From an uncultured Caryophanales bacterium (GTDB lineage Bacteria > Bacillota_I > Bacilli_A > RF39 > UBA660): a stretch of 37,590 bases of DNA. Below, piece after piece: positions 1 through 8,239 of the stretch. Position 1 is the stretch's first letter, and the number at the start of each line of letters is the position of its first letter. The position numbers were made by a program, and so were the translations under genes. The notes below the pieces were generated by a model that was given only the letters and a program-made list of their open reading frames with translations, was not told where the DNA came from and did not search any database. The DNA lies in assembly GCA_946412015.1 (NCBI GenBank), contig CAMKGA010000016.1, positions 1 through 37,590 on the forward strand, written 5' to 3'.

Positions 1-23
1 TTGTTTTATATTTCGAAGCATGG

Positions 24-52
24 ATGACTTTTCGTTAGAAATTTGGTACAAT
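24..52 (+). promoter_or_regulatory. sigma-A promoter for the FemAB-type gene
   Basis: ATGACT at 24-29, 17 bases, then TACAAT at 47-52 preceded by a TG. Transcription would begin near 59, downstream of the ATG at 57, which argues that translation starts at the ATG at 72. Confidence 0.6.
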
Positions 53-71
53 TATTATGGATGGTGAATTT

Positions 72-1418
72 ATGGAAGTAAGAGAATTAACTAACGAAGA
101 ATTTGAAAACTTCACAAAAGATTTTAAAATATCTTCTCTGTATCAAAGTGTCGAGTATGCCAATACAATGAAACTACAAAAGAAAAAAACGATTTTATTA
201 GGTCTTGATAATGAAGGAGAAATTAAAGCTGCTAGTTTAGTATTAATTGAAAAAATAAATGGATTTAAATATGCAACAGCACCAAGAGGCTTTATAGCAG
301 ATTATGAAGATACTGAAACTCTTGAAAAATTTACTAAATTAATATCTAAATATTTAAGTAAAAAACACGTAATGGCATTAAAAATTAATCCATTAATTAT
401 AAAGAGTAAATATAATCCAAAAACAAAAGATATAACTAAAGAAGAAAATTACGATGAACTTTACAATAAATTAATAAAATTAGGATATTATCATTTAGGT
501 TACAACAATTACTTTGAAGGAATAAAACCAAGATTTGATTCTATAATAAGTATAAATAAGTCACCAAGCGAATTATTTAAATCTGTTGCAAAACATATGA
601 AAACAAAAATAAAAAAAGCTAATATGCAAGGGATAAAAATATATAAAGGAAGTGAAGAAGATTTAGAATATTTATATAATCAAGCAAAAGAAAAATATCC
701 GAGAAGCTTAGATTTTTATCAAGATATATTTAAATCATTTTCAGAAACAAATAATGCTGACTTATATTATGCTAAAATTGATACAAAGGCATATGTTCAA
801 AGCGTACAATTAATGTATCAACGTCAAGTTGAAAAATGTAATATTGCAAATAGTCTTGTTTTTAAAAATAGGGAAAAAGAAAATAACAAAGCTATAAATA
901 AAAAACTATATGAAGAAAATATTCTTAACTTAATAAAAAATGAATTAGTATATGCAACTAACTTATTAAGAGAACATCCTGAAGGAATTGTTCTTGCTAG
1001 TGCTTTTATTATAAAGCATAATAAGTGTGCTAATTTATTTATGGATGGATACAATTCTCAGTATAAAAATTTTAATGCAAAGCATTTATTAATATGGAAA
1101 TTAATTGAAAAATATTCTTTAGAAAAATTAAAAAAATTTGATATGGGTGGTATTTCAAATTTTGAATTAAATAAAAATAACAATAAATTTGCGAGTCTAA
1201 ATGAATTTAGATTAAATTTTGGAGCTACGGGATATGAATATGCAGGTGATTTTGAAATAAAAGCAAATAAATTTTTCTATTTCCTATATCAAACATTTTC
1301 ACCAATTACTAAAAAATTTTCAAAAAAGAAAAAAGAAAATAATAATGATGATAAAGAAGATTTAAAAAAGAAAAGTATTTTTCAATTATTAAAAGAAAAA
1401 AAAGAAAGTAACAAATAA
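72..1418 (+). CDS. FemAB-type tRNA-dependent peptidoglycan bridge aminoacyltransferase
   Basis: A 448-residue protein of the FemA/FemB/FemX family, which adds amino acids from aminoacyl-tRNA to the lipid II stem peptide at the inner face of the membrane. It has two GNAT-like halves: residues about 1-150, and about 150-400 with the conserved FDMGGI block at 356-361. A Lys/Glu-rich helical stretch at about 250-305 fits the coiled-coil arm that grips tRNA in FemA. The tail after about 405 is lysine-rich and low in complexity. I chose the ATG at 72, because GGTGA lies four bases upstream and the ATG at 57 lies before the predicted transcript start. The gene implies a walled cell with interpeptide bridges. 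Which amino acid is added cannot be told from sequence alone. Confidence 0.85.
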   Translation: MEVRELTNEEFENFTKDFKISSLYQSVEYANTMKLQKKKTILLGLDNEGEIKAASLVLIEKINGFKYATAPRGFIADYEDTETLEKFTKLISKYLSKKHVMALKINPLIIKSKYNPKTKDITKEENYDELYNKLIKLGYYHLGYNNYFEGIKPRFDSIISINKSPSELFKSVAKHMKTKIKKANMQGIKIYKGSEEDLEYLYNQAKEKYPRSLDFYQDIFKSFSETNNADLYYAKIDTKAYVQSVQLMYQRQVEKCNIANSLVFKNREKENNKAINKKLYEENILNLIKNELVYATNLLREHPEGIVLASAFIIKHNKCANLFMDGYNSQYKNFNAKHLLIWKLIEKYSLEKLKKFDMGGISNFELNKNNNKFASLNEFRLNFGATGYEYAGDFEIKANKFFYFLYQTFSPITKKFSKKKKENNNDDKEDLKKKSIFQLLKEKKESNK

Positions 1419-1435
1419 AAATTACTTTCTTTTTT
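1404..1435. terminator. bidirectional terminator spanning two stop codons
   Basis: GAAAGTAA (1404-1411) pairs with TTACTTTC (1422-1429) and is followed by T6. A-rich sequence on the other side gives a U-tract in the reverse direction. The hairpin contains the stop of the FemAB-type gene and the stop of the convergent gene. Confidence 0.75.
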
Positions 1436-2204
1436 GATAATCATTATTATCTATTTTTTCATTATTATTCTTAGAATCTAATAATTCTTTTTTGAAATTA
1501 TTTAATTCATCAATTTGTTCTTTTCTATCTTTAACAATATCATTTTTTTTATCATAATTATTTAGACTTATACTATTGTTATTTTTTGTAATCTCTTTTT
1601 TAAAGTCATCATAATTATCAAATCTTTCATCAATTTCATCTTTTATTAATTGAAGTGTCTTTAGAATCTTGCTTTTTTGTTCTTCTATAGTCATGCTTTT
1701 TGCAATTCCTTCATTACTTATAATAAAAATATCTTGTTTATTATCTCTTTCAATTAGTTTAAATGTAATTTTTCCTTCTTCATTACCATCTTTAAATGAA
1801 ATTGTAATTTTTTTATCTTTTTCTTCTTTTTTTATTTTAGATTTAGCATATATAACTATTGCATTAATTGCCGTAGGTTTTAACATATATTGTTTCTTTT
1901 CTTCATCTGTCATCTCTTCAACACAATCTAAAACACTAAATTCATCTAATAAATTATTTCTTACATTACTATATTCAACTAAGTCAGAGAATGATTTCAT
2001 TAAATTAATAACTGGAATTAATTTTATAAAATTATTCATTTGTTTTACATTAGGATTCAATGCATCACTAACCTCTTTCATTCTATCAAGTTTAATTTTA
2101 TATCCACTATCAGCAACATCTTTAATCATTTTAAATGCTAATGAGGTATCAGCACCAATACTAGCTAAAACAGTTGTAATCCATATTATTAAAAACTGTA
2201 ACAT
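1422..2204 (-). CDS. hypothetical protein with N-terminal membrane segment and charged C-terminal tail
   Basis: I do not recognise this 260-residue protein. A hydrophobic N-terminus (MLQFLIIWITTVLASIG) could be a signal anchor. It is followed by a helical region with a second hydrophobic patch (FIKLIPVINLMKSF), a mixed beta-like segment around residues 120-170, and a Lys/Asn/Asp-rich C-terminus predicted to be helical. The ATG at 2204 is preceded by GGGAGTGAT; an ATG further upstream has no such site and would overlap the predicted promoter. It lies downstream of tuf on the same strand, but the tuf terminator and a promoter-like sequence separate them. The layout suggests a membrane-tethered protein facing the cytoplasm; no function is assigned. 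Confidence 0.65.
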   Translation of the reverse strand: MLQFLIIWITTVLASIGADTSLAFKMIKDVADSGYKIKLDRMKEVSDALNPNVKQMNNFIKLIPVINLMKSFSDLVEYSNVRNNLLDEFSVLDCVEEMTDEEKKQYMLKPTAINAIVIYAKSKIKKEEKDKKITISFKDGNEEGKITFKLIERDNKQDIFIISNEGIAKSMTIEEQKSKILKTLQLIKDEIDERFDNYDDFKKEITKNNNSISLNNYDKKNDIVKDRKEQIDELNNFKKELLDSKNNNEKIDNNDYQKRK

Positions 2205-2226
2205 ATTATCACTCCCAATGGCAGAT

Positions 2227-2255
2227 ATATTAACATAGAAAATAAAAAAAAGCAA
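2227..2255 (-). promoter_or_regulatory. promoter-like sequence overlapping the tuf terminator
   Basis: On the minus strand TTGCTT (2250-2255) lies 17 bases before TAATAT (2227-2232), which is preceded by TG. The -35 box is the 3' arm of the tuf terminator. The match is weak, so this is tentative. Confidence 0.35.
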
Positions 2256-2271
2256 GAAATTAACTTGCTTT
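2244..2271 (-). terminator. tuf terminator
   Basis: On the minus strand AAAGCAAG, a seven-base loop, then CTTGCTTT running into a T-tract, six bases after the tuf stop codon. Confidence 0.85.
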
Positions 2272-2276
2272 AATTA

Positions 2277-3461
2277 TTATTCAATAATTTCTGAAATGTT
2301 ACCAGAACCAACTGTTCTACCACCTTCACGAATTGAGAACTTAGTTCCATTTTCGATAGCGATTGGAGCAATTAATTCAACTGTCATTTCAACATTATCT
2401 CCAGGCATAACCATTTCTACACCATCTGGTAAAGTAATAACACCTGTAACGTCTGTAGTTCTGAAATAGAATTGTGGACGATAATTTGAGAAGAATGGAG
2501 TATGTCTTCCACCTTCTTCTTTACTAAGTACATAAACTTGAGCTTTGAACTTAGTATGTGGAGTAACTGATCCTGGTTTAGCAAGAACTTGTCCTCTTTC
2601 AACTTCTTCACGAGCAATACCACGTAATAATACACCAGCATTATCTCCTGATTCAGCATAATCTAATTGTTTACGGAACATTTCAATTCCTGTAACAACA
2701 GTTTTCTTAGTTGGTTTAAGTCCAACGATTTCAACTTCGTCATTAAGTCTTAATTGACCTCTTTCAACACGTCCTGTAACAACTGTTCCACGACCTGTAA
2801 TTGTAAATACATCTTCAATTGGCATTAAGAATGGTTTTTCAGTATCTCTAGCTGGTGTTTCAATCCATGAGTCTACTGCATCCATTAATTCCATAATTTT
2901 TCCAGTCCATGCAGGGTCTCCTTCAAGAGCCTTAAGTGCAGAACCACGAATAATTGGAGTGTTATCTCCATCGTATCCATATTCAGTTAGTAATTCTCTA
3001 ACTTCCATTTCAACTAAGTCTAATAATTCTTCATCATCAACCATATCACATTTATTTAAGAATACAACCATACGAGGTACTCCAACCTGACGTGATAATA
3101 AGATATGCTCACGAGTTTGTGCCATAGGTCCATCAGTAGCAGCAATAACTAAGATTGCACCATCCATTTGAGCTGCACCAGTAATCATGTTTTTTACATA
3201 GTCAGCATGTCCAGGACAGTCAACGTGTGCATAATGTCTCTTTTCAGTACTATACTCGATATGAGCAGTATTGATAGTAATTCCACGTTCTCTTTCTTCT
3301 GGAGCCTTATCAATATTTTCGAAATCAACCTTAACGTTACCATATTTTCCAGCAAGTACTGTAGAAATAGCAGCAGTTAAAGTTGTTTTTCCATGGTCAA
3401 CGTGTCCGATTGTACCAATGTTAACATGTTCTTTTGAACGATCAAATTTTTCTTTTGCCAT
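2277..3461 (-). CDS. tuf: translation elongation factor Tu
   Basis: EF-Tu of 394 residues, the normal bacterial length. It delivers aminoacyl-tRNA to the ribosomal A site as a GTP complex. The G-domain motifs are intact: GHVDHGKT (19-26), DCPGH (81-85), NKCD (136-139) and SAL (174-176). The beta-barrel domains II and III follow, ending with the usual GGRTVGSG block. GGAG lies eight bases before the ATG. The gene is the last of the str cluster and has its own promoter-like sequence in the fusA-tuf gap, so it can be expressed above the level of the ribosomal protein genes. Confidence 0.98.
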   Translation of the reverse strand: MAKEKFDRSKEHVNIGTIGHVDHGKTTLTAAISTVLAGKYGNVKVDFENIDKAPEERERGITINTAHIEYSTEKRHYAHVDCPGHADYVKNMITGAAQMDGAILVIAATDGPMAQTREHILLSRQVGVPRMVVFLNKCDMVDDEELLDLVEMEVRELLTEYGYDGDNTPIIRGSALKALEGDPAWTGKIMELMDAVDSWIETPARDTEKPFLMPIEDVFTITGRGTVVTGRVERGQLRLNDEVEIVGLKPTKKTVVTGIEMFRKQLDYAESGDNAGVLLRGIAREEVERGQVLAKPGSVTPHTKFKAQVYVLSKEEGGRHTPFFSNYRPQFYFRTTDVTGVITLPDGVEMVMPGDNVEMTVELIAPIAIENGTKFSIREGGRTVGSGNISEIIE

Positions 3462-3493
3462 TTTATTTTTCTCCTCTCTTTTTTACATATTTA

Positions 3494-3522
3494 ATTTTAT
3501 ATCATTTAAATAAAAATAGCAA
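3494..3522 (-). promoter_or_regulatory. internal promoter for tuf
   Basis: Minus-strand TTGCTA (3517-3522), 17 bases, TAAAAT (3494-3499), with TG just upstream of an overlapping TATAAA. It lies in the 126-base gap between fusA and tuf. Confidence 0.55.
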
Positions 3523-3544
3523 TACTTTTTTTATTTTTTATAGC

Positions 3545-3585
3545 AATTATAAGTCAAGTATACATAATTATACCTGCTTATAATT
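3545..3585 (-). other. long hairpin without U-tract after fusA
   Basis: On the transcribed strand a 9-bp outer stem (AATTATAAG with CTTATAATT) encloses a 7-bp inner stem (AGGTATA with TATACTT, one G-U pair) and a six-base loop. No T-run follows, so it is not a classical terminator. It may be a processing or stability element at the end of the fusA message. Confidence 0.45.
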
Positions 3586-3587
3586 AT

Positions 3588-5657
3588 TTAGTTTCCACTT
3601 TTTTTAATAATTTCATCAGCAATATTTTTTGGAACTTCTTCAAAGTGATCTGGAGTCATAGTAAATTGCCCACGACCTTGAGTATTACTTCTAAGTGAAG
3701 TTGCATATCCAAACATTTCTGAAAGTGGTACCATTGCATCAATTGCAAGAGCATTACCACGAGATTCTTGACCCATAGGACGTCCACGACGAGATGTTAT
3801 ATCCCCCATAACGTTTCCTAAATATTCATCAGGTACAACAACTTGTACTTTCATAATTGGTTCAAGAAGTATTGGTTTACATTTATTCTTAGCCTCTTTT
3901 AAAGCTAGTGATGCAGCAACCTTAAATGCCATTTCACTTGAGTCTACATCGTGGTAAGAACCATCAAATAATGTAGCCTTAACATCAACCATTGGGAATC
4001 CTGCAAGAACTCCTGTTTTCATAGCATCCTGTAAACCTTTATCTGTTACCGGAATATATTCACGAGGAACAACTCCACCAACAATTGCATCAACAAATTC
4101 ATATCCTTTATCAGGATTTGGTTCAAACTTAATCCATACATGTCCATATTGTCCACGTCCACCTGATTGTTTAATATACTTACCTTCACACTCACCAGCT
4201 TGAGTTAATGTTTCACGATAAGATACTTGTGGTTGACCAATATTAGCCTCAACACCAAATTCTCTTTTCATTCTATCAACAATGATATCTAAGTGTAACT
4301 CACCCATACCAGCAATAATAGTTTGTCCAGTTTCATGATTAGTTGACGCTCTAAATGTTGGATCTTCTTCAGATAACTTTTGTAAAGCTGTAGCCATCTT
4401 ATCTTGATCTGCTTTTGATTTTGGTTCAACAGCAAGTTCAATAACAGGTTCAGGGAATTCCATAGATTCCAAAATACAAGCTTTCTTTTCTTCACATAAA
4501 GTATCTCCTGTTGTAGTATTCTTAAGTCCTACTGCAGCAGCAATATCTCCTGTATATACATCAGTAATCTCGCTACGATTATTAGCATGCATCTGTAAAA
4601 TACGTCCAATTCTTTCTTTTGTATTTTTAGTTGCATTAAGTACATATGAACCACTAGATAGGTGTCCTGAATAAACTCTAAAGAATGTAAGTCTTCCAAC
4701 AAATGGATCTGTCATAACCTTAAAAGCAAGGGCAGAGAATGGTTCAGAATCACTTGGATGTCTTACAATTTCATTACCATCTAAATCAGTACCTTTAATA
4801 GATTCAACATCAACAGGGCTTGGCATGTAATCAACAATTGCATCAAGTAATAATTTAGTACCTTTATTACCTAGAGCAGTACCACACATTACAGGGAAGA
4901 ATTTAACTTCAAGTACTCCCTTACGAATTGCACTCTTAATTTCTTCAACAGTAAGTTCATTACCTTCCAAATATTTTTCCATTAAAGCATCATCAAATTC
5001 AACAACTGCTTCAATTAATTCATTTCTCTTAGTTTCAACTATGTCTTTTAAATCAGCTGGAATTTCAATCTCAGTTGGTTCTTCTATTTGTTCACCATCA
5101 TAATGGTAAGCTTTCATAGTTACTAAATCAACTATTCCATCAAATTCAGATTCAGCTCCAATAGGCCATTCAATAGGTGCATAATTAACACCAAGTCTTT
5201 CACCAATTGATTTTAAAGACATTTCAAAGCTTGCACCAAGTTTATCCATCTTATTACAGAAAATCATTCTTGGTACTTTAAATTCATCTGCTTGTCTCCA
5301 AACAGTTTCAGTTTGTGGTTCAACACCAGCATTCGAATCAAGTAGTGCAACAGCGCCATCAAGTACACGAAGAGACCTTGATACCTCAACAGTAAAATCA
5401 ACGTGTCCTGGAGTATCGATAATATTTAATCTATGATTTTTCCAGTATGCAGTTGTTGCTGCTGATGTAATAGTTATACCACGTTCTTGTTCTTGTTCCA
5501 TCCAGTCCATTTGAGATTCACCATCATGAGTCTCCCCTATTTTATGAATTTTTCCTGTATGGAATAAGATACGTTCTGTCATAGTAGTTTTACCCGCATC
5601 AATATGGGCCATAATACCAATATTACGAGTATTTTCTAAACTATATTCACGAGCCAT
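3588..5657 (-). CDS. fusA: translation elongation factor G
   Basis: EF-G of 689 residues, close to the usual 690-700. It is the GTPase that drives ribosomal translocation and helps recycle ribosomes. AHIDAGKT is at residues 17-24, followed by DTPGHVDF and NKMDKLGA, then domains II-V ending in the ESRGNA and FTMTPDHF regions typical of the family. I start it at the ATG at 5657 ([10 protein letters not shown]), with AAAGGA eight bases upstream; a longer reading would run back into rpsG. The gap to rpsG is 13 bases, consistent with one transcript from the str promoter. Confidence 0.97.
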   Translation of the reverse strand: MAREYSLENTRNIGIMAHIDAGKTTMTERILFHTGKIHKIGETHDGESQMDWMEQEQERGITITSAATTAYWKNHRLNIIDTPGHVDFTVEVSRSLRVLDGAVALLDSNAGVEPQTETVWRQADEFKVPRMIFCNKMDKLGASFEMSLKSIGERLGVNYAPIEWPIGAESEFDGIVDLVTMKAYHYDGEQIEEPTEIEIPADLKDIVETKRNELIEAVVEFDDALMEKYLEGNELTVEEIKSAIRKGVLEVKFFPVMCGTALGNKGTKLLLDAIVDYMPSPVDVESIKGTDLDGNEIVRHPSDSEPFSALAFKVMTDPFVGRLTFFRVYSGHLSSGSYVLNATKNTKERIGRILQMHANNRSEITDVYTGDIAAAVGLKNTTTGDTLCEEKKACILESMEFPEPVIELAVEPKSKADQDKMATALQKLSEEDPTFRASTNHETGQTIIAGMGELHLDIIVDRMKREFGVEANIGQPQVSYRETLTQAGECEGKYIKQSGGRGQYGHVWIKFEPNPDKGYEFVDAIVGGVVPREYIPVTDKGLQDAMKTGVLAGFPMVDVKATLFDGSYHDVDSSEMAFKVAASLALKEAKNKCKPILLEPIMKVQVVVPDEYLGNVMGDITSRRGRPMGQESRGNALAIDAMVPLSEMFGYATSLRSNTQGRGQFTMTPDHFEEVPKNIADEIIKKSGN

Positions 5658-5670
5658 ATTTAATTCCTTT

Positions 5671-6138
5671 CTACCATCTATAATGAGCAAATGCTTTATT
5701 AGCTTCCGCCATCTTGTGAGTATCCTCACGTTTTTTTACAGCTGCACCAGCATTATTTGATGCATCTATAAGTTCATTAGCAAGATTTTCAGCCATAGAG
5801 TGTCCTCCACGTGTTCTTGCTGCATTAATTAACCAACGAAGTCCTAATTCTTGAGCACGAGCAGGTTTTACTTCAATAGGTACTTGATAGTTAGCTCCAC
5901 CTACACGACGAGACTTAACTTCTAATGCTGGTTTAATATTATCCATAGCTTTATTAAATACTTCCATAGGATCAGTGTTAGTTTCTTCTTTAATTCTATC
6001 AAAAGCATCATAAACTATTTTTTGAGCAGTTCCTTTTTTTCCATCTAACATAATCCCATTAATTAACTTAGTAATTACTTTAGACTTATATATAGGATCA
6101 GGTAATACATCTCTTTTAACAGCACGTCTTTTACGCAT
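5671..6138 (-). CDS. rpsG: 30S ribosomal protein S7
   Basis: Full-length S7 of 155 residues, a primary 16S rRNA binder that nucleates assembly of the 30S head. The start [15 protein letters not shown] and the central block [18 protein letters not shown] are diagnostic, and it ends in HYRW as many bacterial S7 proteins do. AAGGAG lies about seven bases before the ATG. It lies between rpsL and fusA in the standard str order. Confidence 0.97.
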   Translation of the reverse strand: MRKRRAVKRDVLPDPIYKSKVITKLINGIMLDGKKGTAQKIVYDAFDRIKEETNTDPMEVFNKAMDNIKPALEVKSRRVGGANYQVPIEVKPARAQELGLRWLINAARTRGGHSMAENLANELIDASNNAGAAVKKREDTHKMAEANKAFAHYRW

Positions 6139-6176
6139 ATTATTCTCCTTTCTTTTATATTATTTTAATTTAATTA

Positions 6177-6593
6177 TTACTTATTTTTTGGTTTTTTAGT
6201 ACCATACTTACTACGTCCTTGACGACGAGCTTCAACTCCAGCAGTATCAAGTGTACCACGAATAATGTGATATCTAACACCGATTAAGTCCTTAACACGT
6301 CCTCCACGAATCATAACAACACTGTGTTCTTGTAAGTTATGTCCTTCACCAGGAATATAAGCTGTAACTTCCATATTATTTGAAAGTCTAACACGAGCAT
6401 ATTTTCTTAAAGCTGAGTTTGGTTTTTTAGGAGTCATAGTTCCTACACGAGTACATACACCACGTTTTTGTGGAGCATCCATCTTAGTTTGAACTTTATC
6501 CTTACTATTATAACCAATATTTAAAACTGGTGATTTTTTCTTCTTAGTCTTCTTAGTTCTATTCTTTCTTACTAATTGATTAATTGTTGGCAC
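6177..6593 (-). CDS. rpsL: 30S ribosomal protein S12, GTG start
   Basis: S12 of 138 residues, the decoding-centre protein and the target of streptomycin-resistance mutations. PNSALRK is at 58-64, followed by [13 protein letters not shown] and GGRVKDL. The start codon is GTG, with a full AAGGAGG six bases upstream. The loop that normally reads KDLPGVR reads KDLIGVR here: residue 104 is Ile (codon ATC), the site called Pro90 in E. coli. Both decoding-site lysines (64 and 101) and the Asp of this loop (102) are present. It is the first gene of the str operon, with an 80-base leader. Confidence 0.97.
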   Translation of the reverse strand: MPTINQLVRKNRTKKTKKKKSPVLNIGYNSKDKVQTKMDAPQKRGVCTRVGTMTPKKPNSALRKYARVRLSNNMEVTAYIPGEGHNLQEHSVVMIRGGRVKDLIGVRYHIIRGTLDTAGVEARRQGRSKYGTKKPKNK

Positions 6594-6642
6594 GTTATCC
6601 TCCTTTCCACACTTCCACGTGTTTCAAATTTTACTTAATTAA

Positions 6643-6663
6643 AGATTTGCACTAGGCAAACCT
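6643..6663 (-). other. hairpin in the rpsL leader
   Basis: AGGTTTGC and GCAAATCT on the transcribed strand form an 8-bp stem (one G-U pair) with the loop CTAGT, beginning about ten bases after the predicted transcript start. It could protect the 5' end or take part in control; no known leader family was recognised. Confidence 0.4.
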
Positions 6664-6679
6664 AAATTAAACCTTAATT

Positions 6680-6708
6680 AATATATCAAAAACAAACCCT
6701 TTTGTCAA
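6680..6708 (-). promoter_or_regulatory. strong promoter of the str operon
   Basis: Minus-strand consensus TTGACA (6703-6708), exactly 17 bases, TATATT (6680-6685) with an extended -10 TG. It is among the best promoters in the window, as expected for ribosomal protein genes. Confidence 0.9.
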
Positions 6709-6732
6709 CAATAAAAAGGCTATTTTATCTAA

Positions 6733-6754
6733 ATTTACATTTTTTTATGTAAAT
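6733..6754 (-). terminator. AT-only hairpin after the kinase-like gene
   Basis: ATTTACAT and ATGTAAAT form an 8-bp stem around a six-base loop, just downstream of the kinase-like gene and upstream of the str promoter. All pairs are A-T and the following T-tract is poor, so it is a weak terminator at best. Confidence 0.35.
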
Positions 6755-6762
6755 ACATACTA

Positions 6763-7443
6763 TCATTTACTTTTTCCACTACTATCTGTATATTCGTCAC
6801 TATTTAATTGTATATTTTTTAAGTATTCTAAATACAAGTCATTTAAATCTTTACAGTAACCAATATGATATTTAAGTTCCCTTTCAATAAACTTTTGATA
6901 CTGTATTTTATAAAATAATTCAGAATTATTTAACTTTTTTTGATCATTAATATATATTAATTCCCCATAATCAATTAAATATACATTACCTAACTCATCC
7001 TTACCAAAATTATCAAGTTTTTTTGCATCATTAAACAGATAGCCATCATTTCTAAGCCTAATATAAACAGCATTTCTCTCTTCATTAGTAACATTACCGA
7101 TTTGTAATTTTTTTAATCCTAATATTGATGGATAATTAACGTCCCCTGTATTAATTTTTTTCTCAAATAGTGGTTTCAATATCGCACTACTATGCGATAT
7201 ATAATCACTAATAGATTTATAACCCCAGCTATCATATCTTACATATGTTAATCTAATAACAATATTATCCCCTATAAAATTTATTGATGTCTCCCCACTT
7301 ATCACATCTAGACTATCTAGATTAAAACCATTATTTACAAGTTCATTAGTTAACTCATATAAAACCATATCTATTGTATTTTCATTAGCAAAACTAGAAT
7401 TATGTAATATATAATCTTTTAATTCATTACTATTTATAGTCAT
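6763..7443 (-). CDS. hypothetical protein with protein-kinase-like ATP-site motifs
   Basis: A 226-residue protein that I cannot assign to a named family. Residues 139-160 carry the spacing of a kinase catalytic loop and DFG motif: N145 is followed 13 residues later by D158 in DYG, with FGKDELGNVYLI between, as in kinase and aminoglycoside-phosphotransferase folds. The catalytic Asp expected at N-5 is Ala140, with Asp139 one place earlier. K142 matches the loop lysine. R64 in IVIRLT could sit where the beta-3 lysine does. It may be an atypical phosphotransferase or a pseudokinase. GGAGG lies six bases before the ATG. It has its own promoter and is monocistronic, next to the str operon. Confidence 0.6.
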   Translation of the reverse strand: MTINSNELKDYILHNSSFANENTIDMVLYELTNELVNNGFNLDSLDVISGETSINFIGDNIVIRLTYVRYDSWGYKSISDYISHSSAILKPLFEKKINTGDVNYPSILGLKKLQIGNVTNEERNAVYIRLRNDGYLFNDAKKLDNFGKDELGNVYLIDYGELIYINDQKKLNNSELFYKIQYQKFIERELKYHIGYCKDLNDLYLEYLKNIQLNSDEYTDSSGKSK

Positions 7444-7460
7444 TGATAACCTCCATGTTG

Positions 7461-7489
7461 ATTATATATTAATTTTATTAATGATGCAA
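7461..7489 (-). promoter_or_regulatory. promoter of the kinase-like gene
   Basis: Minus-strand TTGCAT (7484-7489), 17 bases, perfect TATAAT (7461-7466). The predicted leader is only about ten bases and consists essentially of the GGAGG site. Confidence 0.7.
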
Positions 7490-7573
7490 GATTTCATATT
7501 TGATAAAAAATTTTTTTACTGCTATATAATTCATTACATTATTCTAAAATACTATCTTTATTATTACACTATA

Positions 7574-7597
7574 TAAAAAATAGGATTAAAATCCTAT
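7574..7597 (-). terminator. terminator of the LRR/ABC-F operon
   Basis: ATAGGAT and ATCCTAT form a perfect 7-bp stem (four-base loop) followed by T6 on the minus strand, about 20 bases after the stop of the 190-residue gene. Confidence 0.8.
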
Positions 7598-7618
7598 CTA
7601 CTCATCTCTTATCTATAT

Positions 7619-8191
7619 TTAAAAATGATACTTTTTTATAATAGATTTTCTTTTTACTGCATCAATTTTTTTCATATCATCAGTATATATATTATTATAA
7701 TTAGTAAATTTTATAAATTCATCTTCTGCTTCTTTAAAACAAGATTCTAATTTATCTCTATATAAAATTTTAGGTTTAACCTTATTTTTAGAATTATTAT
7801 CAGTATATAAAACATCATATATATATTTTTCTAATTCTTCAGGTTTTACTAACATATCTTCAAGTAATGTATATGCACTTTTTAACTCTTTTTTAGCACT
7901 CGCTTTTGAATACATAAAACATAATGGTTTTAAAGAGGTTAAAACATAATTACGATAATTACTCTGATATGAATCTCTATATCCTTCTAATCCAGGTATA
8001 TCCATATTTGTTATTATTTCCCTAAATTTAAACATCGACTTATATACTATAATATCTAAAACTGGTTTTGTAGGTGCGAAAGCCATTATATCTGCAATAT
8101 CACCGATTTTATCCATATCTAGATTAACAATTTTATTATTATCTATCATAAATAGTGTAACTTTATACATTTTTTTATATTTATTACGCAT
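7619..8191 (-). CDS. hypothetical protein, 190 residues
   Basis: No family recognised. The protein is soluble, rich in Lys and Tyr and predicted mainly helical. The N-terminus (MYKVTLFMIDNNKIVNLD) looks beta-stranded, followed by a region resembling a small helical domain and a basic C-terminus (KIDAVKRKSIIKKYHF). AGGAG lies five to six bases before the ATG. It is 48 bases downstream of the ABC-F gene on the same strand with no clear terminator between, so the LRR gene, the ABC-F gene and this one probably share a transcript that ends at the hairpin near 7580. Confidence 0.6.
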   Translation of the reverse strand: MRNKYKKMYKVTLFMIDNNKIVNLDMDKIGDIADIMAFAPTKPVLDIIVYKSMFKFREIITNMDIPGLEGYRDSYQSNYRNYVLTSLKPLCFMYSKASAKKELKSAYTLLEDMLVKPEELEKYIYDVLYTDNNSKNKVKPKILYRDKLESCFKEAEDEFIKFTNYNNIYTDDMKKIDAVKRKSIIKKYHF

Positions 8192-8239
8192 ATTATCTCC
8201 TACTATACAATAATTATTACTTTTTATACAAAAAATAAA

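Noticed and set aside
57-71. ATG at 57 as the start of the FemAB-type gene
   Set aside because: It lies upstream of the transcript start predicted from TACAAT at 47-52, while ATG 72 has GGTGA in place.
3168-3513. Plus-strand frames opposite tuf
   Set aside because: They are antisense to the highly conserved tuf coding sequence, lack convincing ribosome sites, and read as hydrophobic nonsense.
6594-6762. Riboswitch or tRNA in the rpsL upstream region
   Set aside because: Only a short 8-bp hairpin and a strong promoter are seen; no cloverleaf or known aptamer pattern.
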